Source: Flavobacteriales bacterium
GTDB lineage: Bacteria > Bacteroidota > Bacteroidia > Flavobacteriales_D > Sanyastnellaceae
NCBI GenBank assembly: GCA_022447625.1
Contig: JAKVAX010000011.1
Location: forward strand, 43,220-107,219
Direction of reading: 5' to 3'
Length of the DNA stretch: 64,000 nt
In this document: in pieces, positions 1 to 9,578 of the stretch
Layout of the letters: each line of letters opens with the position of its first letter
Numbering within the stretch: position 1 is the first letter of the stretch
Notes under the pieces: generated by a model
Seen by the model: the letters and a program-made list of their open reading frames with translations, nothing else
What the model was told of the DNA's origin: nothing
The model's database searches: none
Program-made: the position numbers and the translations under genes

Positions 1-805
1 GCGCGTTAAGTAAGGTCACTTTATACTTTCTCAAGCTCCATCCGTTGAAACTAGAAACAGTGATGACACCAATATTCTGATCAATTTCAAAGGTCATAGG
101 CGCGTCATTATCGAATGAATAGCGGCAATAGATCTCTGAAGCATCGTTGATGAGGTCGTTCATGTAGATCGAAGGAACGAGTGCACGTTCAGCACCAGTC
201 TTGCCTTTGTACTCAACGATATGTGACTCATGAAATCCGAAATGCAAGGCGTAGTACCACCAGAACTGGCCTTCCATTCCACCCAATTTACCATTGAGTG
301 AATAGCCATCAGCGGTGAAATACGGCATAAGTTCATTGACTACTTTTCGAATCGGCAGACCATTGATGGCAACGAGTTCGGTGCCTTCTTCGAGATCATA
401 ACAATCACTGAAATTCTGTTCAACGAACATTCCTCTTCCTGTCACCTTCACCGTGAAGGGCATGAATTTCTGGGTTGCGAGCAAGTATTCACTTTGCATT
501 TCACTCGGCATGACCCAGGTATGTCCGTCGTGAATTTTGTCGATGTAGATCGCCATCTTTCGATATGCCTCAGCGAGGCTGACCACCTCTTTTTCTGATT
601 GCATTCCATCAAGCAATGATTGCTTGGTTTGAGCGGAAGTGTATTGATCAAAGCCGCCGTGATTTTGTATCAGGAATTCTTCCAACACCTTCATATCGGC
701 AGCAAAGGCTTCACTAAGAAGCGCATTTTCATGCCAAATATCTCCTTGACCAAAAGTCAGAAAACAAGCGGTATAGAAGGCGCATGTCAATACAAATCTC
801 AACAC
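1..805 (-). CDS. S41-family peptidase (C-terminal part beyond the left edge)
   Basis: The minus frame stays open from a GTG at 805 to the window edge, giving 268 residues. The first 20 or so are a signal peptide (LTCAFYTACFLTFGQG), so the product should be exported. Residues about 91-97 read IHDGHTW, matching the DGHT motif in the N-terminal region of tricorn/CTP-type S41 proteases, and residues about 137-151 (EEGTELVAINGLPI) look like the carboxylate-binding turn of a PDZ-like domain. The catalytic Ser/Lys domain would lie outside the window, so activity cannot be judged. The GTG start is chosen because an in-frame stop lies shortly upstream and no ATG precedes the signal peptide; TTG at 802 is an alternative. 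Confidence 0.6.
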   Translation of the reverse strand, partial: MLRFVLTCAFYTACFLTFGQGDIWHENALLSEAFAADMKVLEEFLIQNHGGFDQYTSAQTKQSLLDGMQSEKEVVSLAEAYRKMAIYIDKIHDGHTWVMPSEMQSEYLLATQKFMPFTVKVTGRGMFVEQNFSDCYDLEEGTELVAINGLPIRKVVNELMPYFTADGYSLNGKLGGMEGQFWWYYALHFGFHESHIVEYKGKTGAERALVPSIYMNDLINDASEIYCRYSFDNDAPMTFEIDQNIGVITVSSFNGWSLRKYKVTLLNA

Positions 806-845
806 GAGAGTTAGCGGTTTTGCTAATTAAATACGTAGTATACCC

Positions 846-1109
846 TTAAGGGTTACCTGAATTATCAGGTAAAGGTTGCTCTTGTTGAGCGGGTTCTGGT
901 GGAGTAGATTCCTCATCAGACTTGAGGACAAGAATCAAGATCAAAAGGAACACAAGCAACGCTAGGAATGCCTTTGGGTCTTTATAAAGCGGTTTTTTGT
1001 GCACGCGCTTCAGTGTAGACTCATAGTTAGTCACCAGCTTTCCGAAGTCTTTGTACTTCGAAGGATCTTCGTCCTTTTTCGCTTTGTTATCTAACTTATA
1101 CTTCCTCAT
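846..1109 (-). CDS. Small single-pass membrane protein downstream of an ECF sigma factor
   Basis: 87 residues: a charged Lys-rich N-terminal half, one strongly hydrophobic helix at about 50-65 (FLALLVFLLILILVL), then an acidic, Pro/Glu-rich tail. Its ATG overlaps the stop of the sigma-factor gene by four bases (ATGA), so the two are translationally coupled. The position suggests an anti-sigma or membrane-anchoring partner, but no anti-sigma domain is recognisable, so that role is inferred from context only. Confidence 0.65.
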   Translation of the reverse strand: MRKYKLDNKAKKDEDPSKYKDFGKLVTNYESTLKRVHKKPLYKDPKAFLALLVFLLILILVLKSDEESTPPEPAQQEQPLPDNSGNP

Positions 1110-1642
1110 TTCTCTACCCCCATCGCTATTCGCAAGGTACTCACAATGCGTGAAACCCTCATTTTCGCTGCGTTCTCGGTGATCCCTAAGATCTCTGACA
1201 ATTCCTTGAAGCTTCTGCCTTCGAAGAATCGCAATTCCATTAAGGCCAAGTGAGCTTCAGGGAGGTCGTTCAATTGAATAATTAGTCGTTCAAGACGATC
1301 ATCTTCCAGGTACTCTTCTGTTTCATCAACTAGAGACCTTAATTGATCACTAGAGATGCCCAGTTCCTTCACTTTCTTCTGCTTTCGCCACCATCCATTC
1401 ACCTCATTTAAGGCTATGCGGAACAACCAAGAACGAAAGGCAATGCCTCTGATCTCGAATTTTCTGATGTGCGACATGGCTTTGAGGAAAGTTTGACTTG
1501 TGAGATCTCCTGCCGTTGGAGCGTCTGGAACACGCAGACGGATGAATCCAAAGATGGCATCGAAGTGCATCTGATACAAAGGACCAAATGCCCTTGGATC
1601 CCGCTTTGCGCGGACAATCATCTCTATTTCTTTTGGTTTCAA
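1106..1642 (-). CDS. ECF-type RNA polymerase sigma factor
   Basis: 178 residues with the two-domain layout of extracytoplasmic-function sigma-70 factors: region 2 at about 20-95 (FGPLYQMHFDAIFGFIRLRV ... SWLFRIALNEVNGWWR) and region 4 at about 125-172, ending in a helix-turn-helix (FKELSEILGITENAAKMRVS). It would direct RNA polymerase to a small regulon. It is cotranscribed with the overlapping membrane protein that follows it. No cognate target promoter can be identified from the window. Confidence 0.9.
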   Translation of the reverse strand: MKPKEIEMIVRAKRDPRAFGPLYQMHFDAIFGFIRLRVPDAPTAGDLTSQTFLKAMSHIRKFEIRGIAFRSWLFRIALNEVNGWWRKQKKVKELGISSDQLRSLVDETEEYLEDDRLERLIIQLNDLPEAHLALMELRFFEGRSFKELSEILGITENAAKMRVSRIVSTLRIAMGVEK

Positions 1643-1756
1643 GTCGTCAACTATTCCTTACTCCAACGTAATATTCGGCCCATTTCGTTTCCATAAGCTA
1701 AGGAAAATGTAACCCCCCTCCCTTGTTTTCGTATTTATGAGGAGTAAAGAACAGCT

Positions 1757-2140
1757 ATGTATCGCCACCTTATCATAGGAATGTTTCTTCTGAGCCCTCT
1801 CAGTTTCCAGCAAGGTTCAATGCAGAGACATGTAGTACGTACACATGACAATGGTGGACCGTATGTGGTTGTATACACCGTTGGAGAGTTCCATGACCGT
1901 GTAAAAGAAGAACTGTTTTACGAAAATGGGAACCTTGATTACGTAGGTCACTACAAACGTGGTGTGGAGCACGGCGAATGGGTTTACTATTGGGAAAACG
2001 GCAATATCAAATCATGGGAGTACTATGAGAAGGGCCATGAAGAAGGAACTCACTATGACTGCAACGAAAAAGGCGAAAAAATCAAGCTGTATCACTACCG
2101 CAAAGGTGTCTTAATCAAAGAAGAAACGGTAAGTCCCTAA
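1757..2140 (+). CDS. Secreted MORN/YwqK-like repeat protein
   Basis: 127 residues beginning with a signal peptide (about 1-20, HLIIGMFLLSPLSFQQG). The mature part consists of MORN-variant repeats: FYENGNLDYVGHYKRGVEHG, WVYYWENGNIKSWEYYEKG and HYDCNEKGEKIKLYHYRKG, the ENGNxK-YY-KGxxxG pattern seen in the YwqK family. These beta-hairpin repeats are usually structural. It is a single gene, divergent from the sigma-factor operon and convergent with pdeM. Function unknown. Confidence 0.75.
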   Translation: MYRHLIIGMFLLSPLSFQQGSMQRHVVRTHDNGGPYVVVYTVGEFHDRVKEELFYENGNLDYVGHYKRGVEHGEWVYYWENGNIKSWEYYEKGHEEGTHYDCNEKGEKIKLYHYRKGVLIKEETVSP

Positions 2141-2782
2141 TTACACTTCCAATACTTGGTTTTCCGCGATAGCGAAGACCTTATCATGTTTAGCCGGACG
2201 AATGCAATGCGTTCCTGTGAAGTAACCGAAAGCCGGCATCACCCCCATTTTTTTAGCAAACCAAAAACACGGTAACCGAAGGTACTGTCGTGCTGCTCCT
2301 CGAAGTCCTACGGCAGGGTGGATATGTCCGCATAGGTTATAGCCCTTAAGTGCACTCTCTTCCTCGATGGGCTCATGGGTGAAATGAATTCCTTGTTCCA
2401 CTTTATCATCAAAACATTTGATTCCGCTTCGTTCAAAATGGTGCTCTGGAATGATATCGTGATTCCCTCTAACCAGCTCCACATGAAGATCATTAAAGTT
2501 AGCGAGCATATCGGCGAAATGTTCCCAGTCTTGATTGTAAGTAGAGTGAAAAAGATCGCCTAGCAATAACAGACGTTCAGGCTTCTTCTCTGAAAGTAAT
2601 CCTGAGAGTGTCCACAAGATTTCAGTGTTTGTTTCTTGCGGCATCGCAATTGCATTTCTGCGGAAATGCCCTCCCTTTCCTATGTGGAGATCGCTCACGA
2701 TGAGGGTCTTCTCATCTCTCCAAAGAATGGCTTTCTCAGGAAGTAGTTCGAAAATGATATTTGGAATAGGATTGAATTGCAT
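2141..2782 (-). CDS. pdeM: Ligase-associated metallophosphoesterase PdeM
   Basis: 213-residue calcineurin-like phosphoesterase. Visible metal-site motifs are DLHIGK (about 31-36), GDLFHS (about 75), RGNHD (about 104-108) and GHIHP (about 152). The GKGGHFRRN segment after the first motif is the hallmark of the PdeM subfamily, known from DNA-repair clusters with an ATP-dependent ligase, exonuclease and helicase. Those partners are not adjacent here. It ends one base after the convergent MORN-like gene. The last codons (FAIAENQVLEV) run through a copy of the 15-bp dispersed palindrome. Confidence 0.85.
   Translation of the reverse strand: MQFNPIPNIIFELLPEKAILWRDEKTLIVSDLHIGKGGHFRRNAIAMPQETNTEILWTLSGLLSEKKPERLLLLGDLFHSTYNQDWEHFADMLANFNDLHVELVRGNHDIIPEHHFERSGIKCFDDKVEQGIHFTHEPIEEESALKGYNLCGHIHPAVGLRGAARQYLRLPCFWFAKKMGVMPAFGYFTGTHCIRPAKHDKVFAIAENQVLEV
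2162..2176 (-). repeat. 15-bp dispersed palindrome, 14/15
   Basis: Sense TTCGCTATCGCGGAA, encoding FAIAE near the PdeM C-terminus. Confidence 0.75.
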
Positions 2783-2982
2783 AAAACACTGTGAGGAGGT
2801 AATATTACCCGAATATCACCCCCCATCCAAGCCAACGGGTTCAATGCTCTATTCCAAGGGTATAATCTGAACTTTCTGTTAACTCATTTTGGCTTTTCCA
2901 CAACAAATCTTTCACATGATTTTAACCTATTTATCTCAAGAGAGGTCGGATCTTTGCGGCGAAAATTTAAAACACTACTCAA

Positions 2983-3324
2983 GTGAACCGATTGATTTGT
3001 TCTTTCACTTTACTACTCACCATGGCATTGGCCTCATCAACAGCCTTTGCCGGAAGGGAACCATTTTCAACTAATGCGGAGGTCAGGAAAGAGATCTCAC
3101 GAGCAATCAGCTACCCGGGGGCGATTCAACATTCGAACGATGTTGAATTCGTGCTGGTCAGCTTCCGGATCGAGCCATGTGGTTTGATCAGCATCCTCGA
3201 GACGAATGCCAGTAACAAAGCCTTTGAGCAATATGTTGTTCAGAAGCTTGAGTCTATGAACTTCGAAGGCACGCATGGTGAAGTGCATCATATGCGATTC
3301 ACCTTCAGGAGCCAAGATATTTAA
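2983..3324 (+). CDS. Small secreted protein, TonB-C-terminal-like
   Basis: 113 residues from a GTG start. A signal peptide (LICSFTLLLTMALASSTAFA, about 4-23) is followed by about 85 residues. The pattern of an N-terminal helix (EVRKEISRAISYPG), paired strands (VEFVLVSFRIEPCGLISIL) and a second helix (AFEQYVVQKLESM) resembles the small TonB-C/energy-transducer-like periplasmic proteins common in Bacteroidota. It ends at a strong bidirectional terminator. Exact function unknown. Confidence 0.7.
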   Translation: MNRLICSFTLLLTMALASSTAFAGREPFSTNAEVRKEISRAISYPGAIQHSNDVEFVLVSFRIEPCGLISILETNASNKAFEQYVVQKLESMNFEGTHGEVHHMRFTFRSQDI

Positions 3325-3327
3325 GCA

Positions 3328-3355
3328 AAAAGCCCCGCAAATGCGGGGCTTTTCA
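3328..3355. terminator. Bidirectional intrinsic terminator
   Basis: Stem AAGCCCCGC / GCGGGGCTT around a short AAAT loop, with A-rich sequence on the left and TTTT on the right. It can stop transcription from the small secreted protein (+) and from the outer-membrane pseudogene (-). Confidence 0.85.
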
Positions 3356-3374
3356 TTTCAATCTTTTTGTGATC

Positions 3375-4010
3375 TTAGAACCCATACGAGATACTTACCA
3401 CGGCGAATGGGGCTGTCTCTTGTTCAATGGTAGACTCGTCGTAGTTACTAGCATCTGAGCCGTTCACTACCAACGTCTGAGTTCGGGTATAGTCGATGAA
3501 TGAGTAACGATACTCAGGATTAACGTAGGCTTCAAAACCCAAACCAAATGAGGTCTACATCTGGAAGCCGGCGAGGAGACTAACTCCGATGTAGTCGTGA
3601 TCCCATTTCTCTTCTGTCAATTCAAATTCATTGTTAAAGTTGCGGTCTACACTTTCCGATCGATACTTGGAGAATGCGCTGAAGAAGAATCCGGATGGCG
3701 TTTTATCGCTCGTGAATTCGCTCATGTAAACACGGAATTCAGGTGCAATGACGAAACCAGTTTTATTACGTTCATCAAGGTGTTGACCACCTTCCGTTTC
3801 TCTCTTGTACACATCGAAGGTTCCTCCAACGTTCAAATTTAGCGTGGTGTATACCCCACTAACACGTTCGTAACCAAACTGTTAGCATGAATCGAAAATA
3901 CCATCGAAGTTTAGTTTCACCACATTCTTTGCTGCGTCGTCAGATTCTGACTGTGCAAAGGTGGGCAGACCCAGTACCATTGCAAACGTAATGAGAAGTA
4001 GTTTCTTCAT
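3375..4010 (-). pseudogene. Outer-membrane beta-barrel protein with two in-frame stop codons
   Basis: One reading frame runs from ATG 4010 (MKKLLLITFAMVLGLPTFAQ signal peptide) to TAA 3375 with no frameshift, about 212 codons, but it has a TAA at 3884-3882 (after DGIFDSC) and a TAG at 3557-3555 (after LLAGFQM). Between and after the stops the protein still reads as a barrel: QFGYERVSGVYTTLNLNVGG, YIGVSLLAGF, FEAYVNPEYRYSFIDY, and a terminal aromatic residue (SISYGF). This fits a recently inactivated small OMP (DUF3575-like). A sequencing error at both sites, or stop readthrough, cannot be excluded. Confidence 0.75.
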
Positions 4011-4072
4011 GGTTGTCGAGTTGTCATGTTTTCGATAACCGGTTTTGGGCAAACTTCTTTCCAAAGGGGCAT

Positions 4073-4103
4073 AAAAAAGCCCCACAATTCTTATGAGGCT
4101 TCT
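4073..4103 (-). terminator. Intrinsic terminator of aconitase
   Basis: Read on the minus strand: stem AGCCTCA / TGGGGCT with a nine-base loop, followed directly by TTTTTTA. It lies just beyond the acn stop codon. Confidence 0.75.
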
Positions 4104-4128
4104 TCATATATTTAGGTATGACTAGCGT

Positions 4129-6393
4129 TTATGCTTGCTCTTGTTTGATCAAGTTCAACGCTGAACCTGCCTTAAACCACTCAATTTGCTGAGCGTTGTA
4201 GGTGTGGTTCGTCTTGATCGTATCCGTGCTTCCGTCTTTGTGTGCGAGCTCGATGGTGATTTGCTTACCAGGAGCAAAGTCTTTCAAGTCTACAAAGTTG
4301 AAAGTATCGTCTTCTTGGATCTTATCGTAGTCTGCTTCGTTATCAAAAGTGATTCCGAGCATTCCTTGCTTCTTCAAGTTCGTTTCGTGGATACGAGCGA
4401 ATGATTTCACAAGAACTACACGTACTCCAAGGTGACGTGGCTGCATTGCTGCATGCTCACGGCTTGAACCTTCACCGTAGTTACTGTCTCCTACAACTAC
4501 CGTTGGAACGCCTGCGGCTTTGTAGCCACGTTGTACGGCAGGAACTTCACCGTAAGCAGCATCGATTTGGCTCTTCACGTTGTTTGTTTCGTGGTTGTAA
4601 GCTTTGATTGCTCCAGTAAGTGTGTTGTTCGAGATGTTGTCAAGATGACCGCGGTAACGTAGCCAAGGGCCGGCCATAGAGATGTGGTCAGTTGTACACT
4701 TTCCGAAAGCCTTGATCAGCAGCTTCGCTCCCATGATGTTCTCACCATTCCATGGTGCGAATGGAGTCAATAGCTCTAGCCTCTCGCTTCCGTCTTTCAC
4801 AACTACGTTAACACCAGAACCGTCAGCAGCTGGTGCTAGGTATCCTGCATCTTCTACATCGAATCCTTTTGAAGGAAGCTCTTCACCTACAGGCTCAGCT
4901 AGCTTCACTTCCTCACCGCTCTCGTTAATCAGTTTGTCTTTCATTGGGTTGAAGCCAAGCGTTCCCGCGATAGCGATCGCAGTTACCAATTCAGGAGAAC
5001 CAACGAATGCGTGTGTATTTGGGTTACCATCAGCTCGTTTTGCGAAGTTTCGGTTAAACGAGTGTACGATGGTGTTCTTTTCTTTCTTCTCAGCTCCTTC
5101 ACGCGCCCACTGACCGATACACGGTCCACAAGCATTAGCGAATACTGAGGCACCGATCTCATCAAAGATCTTGATGAATCCGTCACGCTCGATCGTGTAA
5201 CGCACTTGCTCAGATCCTGGGGTGATCGTGAACTTCGCCTTTGGCTTGATGTTCATCTCGGCCGCTTGCTTGGCGATGCTCGCAGAACGAGAGATATCCT
5301 CGTAGCTTGAGTTTGTACAAGACCCGATCAATCCAACTTCTACCTTTAATGGCCATCCGTTCGCTTCAGCTACCTCACCCATCTTAGAGATTGGTGTTGC
5401 GATGTCTGGAGAGAACGGTCCGTTCAAGTGTGGTTCGAGTTCATCAAGGTTGATCTCGATTACCTGATCGAAGTACTGCTCTGGGTTATCATATACTTCT
5501 GGATCGGCTGTTAAATGTTCTTTTACTCCATTGGCTAAATCAGCAACTTCTGCACGACCTGTAGCTCTCAGGTATCGCGCCATACTTTCGTCGTAACCGA
5601 ATGTTGAAGTTGTAGCACCGATCTCAGCGCCCATGTTACAGATGGTACCTTTACCAGTACAACTGATTGATTCAGCTCCAGGGCCGAAGTATTCTACGAT
5701 AGCACCCGTACCACCTTTTACGGTGAGGATTCCAGCTACTTTCAAGATCACATCTTTAGCGCTGGTCCAACCGTTCATACGTCCGGTTAGCTTGACACCA
5801 ATCAGTTTCGGGAACTTCAGCTCCCAAGGCATTCCTGCCATTACGTCTACCGCGTCAGCCCCACCAACACCGATAGCTACCATTCCGAGTCCACCAGCGT
5901 TTACTGTGTGTGAATCGGTTCCTATCATCATTCCACCTGGGAACGCGTAGTTCTCAAGAACTACTTGGTGAATGATCCCAGCACCTGGCTTCCAGAATCC
6001 GATACCGTACTTGTTCGATACCGATTGAAGGAAGTTGAATACCTCGTTGTTCTTATTAATCGATTCTTGAAGATCTTTTCCAGCTCCAATACGTGCCTGG
6101 ATCAAATGATCACAGTGTACAGTTGAAGGTACGGCTGCTTTTGCTTTTCCTGCTTGCATGAACTGCAATAGGGCCATCTGTGCTGTTGCATCTTGCATTG
6201 CAACACGGTCAGGTGCAAAATCAACGTAGCTTTTACCACGATCGTAAGGAGTTTCTGGAGTAGCGTCCCAAAGGTGGCTGTAAAGGATCTTTTCAGCTAG
6301 ACTAAGTGGTTTACCTGCAACTTGGCGCGCTTTCGCGATACGCTCTGGCATTTTTGCGTAAACCTCTTTGATCATTTCGATATCAAATACCAT
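4129..6393 (-). CDS. acn: Aconitate hydratase (mitochondrial-type)
   Basis: 754 residues, the normal length for the mitochondrial-type aconitase found in Bacteroidota. It interconverts citrate and isocitrate in the TCA cycle using a [4Fe-4S] cluster. Cluster ligands are visible: Cys in [10 protein letters not shown] (about 358) and the pair in ACGPCIGQW (about 421 and 424). Substrate-site motifs include [11 protein letters not shown] near residue 160 and the swivel-domain signature [15 protein letters not shown]. It is a single gene with its own terminator and a -7 box about 45 bases upstream. No sign of damage. Confidence 0.97.
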   Translation of the reverse strand: MVFDIEMIKEVYAKMPERIAKARQVAGKPLSLAEKILYSHLWDATPETPYDRGKSYVDFAPDRVAMQDATAQMALLQFMQAGKAKAAVPSTVHCDHLIQARIGAGKDLQESINKNNEVFNFLQSVSNKYGIGFWKPGAGIIHQVVLENYAFPGGMMIGTDSHTVNAGGLGMVAIGVGGADAVDVMAGMPWELKFPKLIGVKLTGRMNGWTSAKDVILKVAGILTVKGGTGAIVEYFGPGAESISCTGKGTICNMGAEIGATTSTFGYDESMARYLRATGRAEVADLANGVKEHLTADPEVYDNPEQYFDQVIEINLDELEPHLNGPFSPDIATPISKMGEVAEANGWPLKVEVGLIGSCTNSSYEDISRSASIAKQAAEMNIKPKAKFTITPGSEQVRYTIERDGFIKIFDEIGASVFANACGPCIGQWAREGAEKKEKNTIVHSFNRNFAKRADGNPNTHAFVGSPELVTAIAIAGTLGFNPMKDKLINESGEEVKLAEPVGEELPSKGFDVEDAGYLAPAADGSGVNVVVKDGSERLELLTPFAPWNGENIMGAKLLIKAFGKCTTDHISMAGPWLRYRGHLDNISNNTLTGAIKAYNHETNNVKSQIDAAYGEVPAVQRGYKAAGVPTVVVGDSNYGEGSSREHAAMQPRHLGVRVVLVKSFARIHETNLKKQGMLGITFDNEADYDKIQEDDTFNFVDLKDFAPGKQITIELAHKDGSTDTIKTNHTYNAQQIEWFKAGSALNLIKQEQA
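4962..4976 (-). repeat. 15-bp dispersed palindrome, degenerate
   Basis: TTCCCGCGATAGCGA inside acn, one base inserted relative to the family consensus; weak member. Confidence 0.35.
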
Positions 6394-6437
6394 AGAGGCG
6401 GGATTGAATTATTATAAGAACATTTGTAACAGGGGCG

Positions 6438-6445
6438 CAAAGATA
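6438..6445 (-). promoter_or_regulatory. -7 promoter box of aconitase
   Basis: TATCTTTG on the minus strand matches the Bacteroidota TAnnTTTG element and sits 45 bases before the acn ATG. No convincing -33 TTTG box was found at the usual spacing. Confidence 0.5.
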
Positions 6446-6482
6446 AGAATTTGCTGCAAGGATACCGTACGCCATCAAGGTG

Positions 6483-6496
6483 TTCCGTTCGCGGAA
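6483..6496. repeat. Hairpin TTCCG-TTCG-CGGAA in divergent promoter region
   Basis: Perfect 5-bp stem with a TTCG tetraloop between acn (-) and the permease (+). It shares the TTCCG...CGGAA ends of the dispersed palindrome but has a shorter stem, so it may be a related element or chance. Confidence 0.4.
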
Positions 6497-6538
6497 ATTC
6501 ATCCTTCTGCGCTAGGATGCTTACACTACATTTGAAAC

Positions 6539-7777
6539 ATGACTCGATCAACGATCGCTGAGAACATCAAAGTCTCCCTTCGGGCTATCCGAAGTCAATT
6601 GCTGCGTACCATTCTGACGGTATCCATCATTGCCTTGGGCATCATGGCTCTCATTGCCATGGTAACAGCTACTGAATCGTTGAAAGGCAGTATTACAGAA
6701 TCGTTTTCTTCGGTCGGCACCAACACTTTCAGCATTCGAAACAAACGCAGTCGAGGACGTAGAATGGGACGCATCGAAAAGCAGACCCCTCCTATTTCTT
6801 ATCGCGAAGCGAGAGAATTTAAGCGCGACCTAGATGCTGACGCTACCATTTCACTCTCTGCTATGGGATCTGGAATGGCGACGATCAAATACAAGAGCGA
6901 AAAAACGAACCCTAACGTACAGGTGCTGGGTATCGATGAAAATTACCTCCACAATTCAGGCTACGAACTCTCTTCTGGCAGAAACTTCACCGCGAATGAC
7001 CTTTCCACCCCGCAGAACCTGGTGATCTTAGGTAAAGACGTGGTTGGAAAACTCTTTGATAGTTGGGATGACCCAGTCGATAAAGTGATATCCATCGGAT
7101 CTATTCCTTACCGGGTGGTGGGTGTATTAAGTGAGAAAGGGAAGATCATGGGAATGTCCCAAGACAACCAATGCTTCATCACCCTCACTAACCTGAAGAA
7201 ACAATACGCAACGGCTAAAACCAACTACAGCATCAGCGTCATGGTTGATAAAGTAGAAGACATGGACGATGCGATTGCAGAGACGTATGGCGTAATGAAA
7301 GTTGTACGTGGCGACCGCCTTGGTGAAGATCACAGCTTTGAAGTGCAACAAAGTTCAGGTATGATGGATACTATGACCGACGGTGTGGATTATGTGTCGT
7401 ACGCTGCCGTGATTATCGGACTCATCACACTCTTCGGAGCGGGTATTGGGCTCATGAACATTATGCTGGTTTCGGTGACCGAACGAACCAAAGAAATTGG
7501 GGTTAGAAAAGCGGTGGGGGCTAACTCCCGGGCCATTATGCTGCAGTTCTTGGTTGAAGCCATCGTTATTGGCCAGATCGGTGGAATCATGGGTATTCTT
7601 CTTGGTATTGGGGTTGGAAACATTGTGGCTTCCTTCATGAATACTCCATTTGTGATTCCATGGTACTGGATCATTGTGGGTGTGACCATGTGTCTGATTA
7701 CTAGCGTGGCCTCAGGAATCTTCCCTGCATTCAAGGCTGCGAAGCTCGATCCCATTGAGTCGCTTCGCTACGAGTAA
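6539..7777 (+). CDS. MacB/FtsX-type ABC transporter permease
   Basis: 412 residues with the type VII ABC permease layout: TM1 at about 20-42 (LRTILTVSIIALGIMALIAM), a large periplasmic MacB_PCD domain (about 45-280), then three C-terminal TM helices (about 285-405). The conserved cytoplasmic turn VSVTERTKEIGVRKAVGAN precedes TM3. Such permeases work with a MacB-like ATPase in mechanotransmission or export of lipoproteins and small molecules; no ATPase is adjacent here, so its partner lies elsewhere. Confidence 0.92.
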   Translation: MTRSTIAENIKVSLRAIRSQLLRTILTVSIIALGIMALIAMVTATESLKGSITESFSSVGTNTFSIRNKRSRGRRMGRIEKQTPPISYREAREFKRDLDADATISLSAMGSGMATIKYKSEKTNPNVQVLGIDENYLHNSGYELSSGRNFTANDLSTPQNLVILGKDVVGKLFDSWDDPVDKVISIGSIPYRVVGVLSEKGKIMGMSQDNQCFITLTNLKKQYATAKTNYSISVMVDKVEDMDDAIAETYGVMKVVRGDRLGEDHSFEVQQSSGMMDTMTDGVDYVSYAAVIIGLITLFGAGIGLMNIMLVSVTERTKEIGVRKAVGANSRAIMLQFLVEAIVIGQIGGIMGILLGIGVGNIVASFMNTPFVIPWYWIIVGVTMCLITSVASGIFPAFKAAKLDPIESLRYE

Positions 7778-7877
7778 ACTCCTTCAGAAAATATTTTCGG
7801 AGACAGTGCGTTGAGGATATGAACCAAACCCCAACGCCTATCACGTGATTCTACATGTTAACCAAACAAAAACAAAC

Positions 7878-8537
7878 ATGAGATCACTCATTTTTTTTTC
7901 ACTCTCTGTCCTACTCGCCCTCTATTCTTGTAAAAAAGACGAAGAAATCGTCTGTGACCCCATTGTAAATGCGGCTCCGGTCTATCAATCCTTTTCCGAA
8001 GGAAGCTATTGGACTTATCAGAACGTCCGCATTGAAAGCGATGGGACTGAAACGATTGAGTCTGCAGTTGATAGTATTGTTGTAGCTGGAGACACCCTAA
8101 TCAACGGATTGGAGTACACTGTGTTCGAAGGAACCAGCTGGCCATTCCAAGACAACGAATGGGGCATCATTTGGATTCTCCGTGAACAGGATGGTGCGTT
8201 ACTTGACGAACAAGGTAATATCATCATGTCATGTTGCAACTTCACCGACACGCTGAACACCGTTGAATACCCCTCAGGAGAAGAAATTTTCGCCACCACT
8301 ACTTACATGATGAGCAATGAGATCCCAGAAATCACGGTTCCAGGAGGTACCTTCGCTGGTATCGAATTGGTAGGTACCTTCACCATTCTGAACGAACCTG
8401 AAGCACCAGACAATCCAAGGTATACATCTAGGTACTACGCCCAAGGGATTGGACAAATCCGCGATACGTGGTTCTTCGCTGCAAACACCGAGATTCGCTA
8501 TGAAAAGCGCTTGTTGGATTATCATATTGGATACTAA
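7878..8537 (+). CDS. Lipoprotein of unknown function
   Basis: 219 residues from ATG 7878, chosen over ATG 7845 because it places an SPII signal directly at the start (LIFFSLSVLLALYSCKK, lipid Cys about 18). The mature part carries the Bacteroidota pattern FSEGSYWTYQNV ... VVAGDTLINGLEYTVFEG, a 'thing to measure' lipoprotein fold of predicted beta strands, and ends in RYYAQGIGQIRD. No catalytic motif recognised. Follows the permease gene by 100 bases in the same direction. Confidence 0.75.
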   Translation: MRSLIFFSLSVLLALYSCKKDEEIVCDPIVNAAPVYQSFSEGSYWTYQNVRIESDGTETIESAVDSIVVAGDTLINGLEYTVFEGTSWPFQDNEWGIIWILREQDGALLDEQGNIIMSCCNFTDTLNTVEYPSGEEIFATTTYMMSNEIPEITVPGGTFAGIELVGTFTILNEPEAPDNPRYTSRYYAQGIGQIRDTWFFAANTEIRYEKRLLDYHIGY

Positions 8538-8587
8538 GGTGAACAACAGTCTTAAACCAGATTAACTTTTCTCCGGTCTTCGAGTTT

Positions 8588-8595
8588 TATCTTTA
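8588..8595 (+). promoter_or_regulatory. -7-like box upstream of pirin gene
   Basis: TATCTTTA, one base from TAnnTTTG, 21 bases before the ATG at 8616. No -33 match seen. Confidence 0.35.
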
Positions 8596-8615
8596 GGAAA
8601 GATAACACGCGAGCT

Positions 8616-9578
8616 ATGCAACGACGAGAATTCATCAAGGGATCAGCGATCCTAGGACTGACCGCCATAGGTACACCAGCCATCGTTGGTGCTAGTGGAA
8701 TGTTTCACGGAACATCACAACGACGTATCCATCGTATCTTAAGTGCTGATCGCGTCAACGTTGGAACATTACCAGTGCTCCGTGCCTTTGCTGGGAATCA
8801 GCAAGACTATGTTTCGCCTTACGTTCTCTTTGATGAATTTGGCCCGGTACATGTGAACCCGGGGGTAGACCCATTGCGGGTGGATGCTCACCCTCATGCA
8901 GGAGTGACTCCAACCACTTATTTCCTTGAAGGAACAGGACATCATAAAGACAGCTTGAACTACGATTTCCAAATCGGCAAAGGCGACTTTATGATGTTCA
9001 GTTCCGGAAAAGGAGCCATCCATATGGAAGAGTCTGGGCAAGAACTCCACGAAAAAGGAGGTGATTACCACGGCTTCCAAATCTGGCTAAACACTCCTGC
9101 CATGTACAAGTTTGATGATCCTTCCACCACCGTATTTCGCTATGCAGATATGGATATGATCAATAACGATCAATACAACGCACGCGTGGTTCTTGGTGAA
9201 CTTTACGGAGCAAAGTCGGGCATCGCCACCCAGAGTCCGGCATTCTATTATCACATCAAACTCAAGCCAGACGGTAGAATCGACATCCCAACAGATCCAA
9301 CCCACAACGCCTTCGTCTACTCCATCAAGGGTACCTTGGAGATCGAAGAAGCTCGCCAGCTCAAAAAAAATCAAGTGGCCCTCTACGAACGTGGCGATTC
9401 TATCATCCAACTCTACAGCCAACAAGGTGCAGAGTTCCTCGTCCTAGGAGGTCAGCCATTGAATGAGCCGGTATATTCATACGGTCCATTCGTGATGAAC
9501 AACGAAGATCAAATTCGTCGATGCATCGCTGACTACAGGTCAGGGAAGATGGGGGATCCGGATGTGGTAAATCGCTAG
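8616..9578 (+). CDS. Tat-exported pirin-family protein
   Basis: 320 residues. The N-terminus QRREFIKGSAILGLTAIG is a twin-arginine signal, so the folded, metal-loaded protein would be exported. The bicupin core shows the pirin metal site: HPHAGVTPTTYFLEG (His about 92 and 94) and later the His/Glu of GAIHMEES (about 132-137). Pirins are Fe(II) proteins; some have quercetinase activity and others act as regulators. An exported form with a Tat signal is less common than the cytosolic type. Substrate unknown. Confidence 0.85.
   Translation: MQRREFIKGSAILGLTAIGTPAIVGASGMFHGTSQRRIHRILSADRVNVGTLPVLRAFAGNQQDYVSPYVLFDEFGPVHVNPGVDPLRVDAHPHAGVTPTTYFLEGTGHHKDSLNYDFQIGKGDFMMFSSGKGAIHMEESGQELHEKGGDYHGFQIWLNTPAMYKFDDPSTTVFRYADMDMINNDQYNARVVLGELYGAKSGIATQSPAFYYHIKLKPDGRIDIPTDPTHNAFVYSIKGTLEIEEARQLKKNQVALYERGDSIIQLYSQQGAEFLVLGGQPLNEPVYSYGPFVMNNEDQIRRCIADYRSGKMGDPDVVNR

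Noticed and set aside
2641..2665. Member of the dispersed palindrome family (GCATTTC-TGC-GGAAATGC)
   Set aside because: A fair hairpin inside pdeM, but without the TTCGC/GCGGAA sequence; single occurrence, so probably chance.
3555..3884. Alternative genetic code or stop-codon recoding to explain the two stops
   Set aside because: All other genes here end at ordinary stops and read normally; a pseudogene or sequencing error is simpler.
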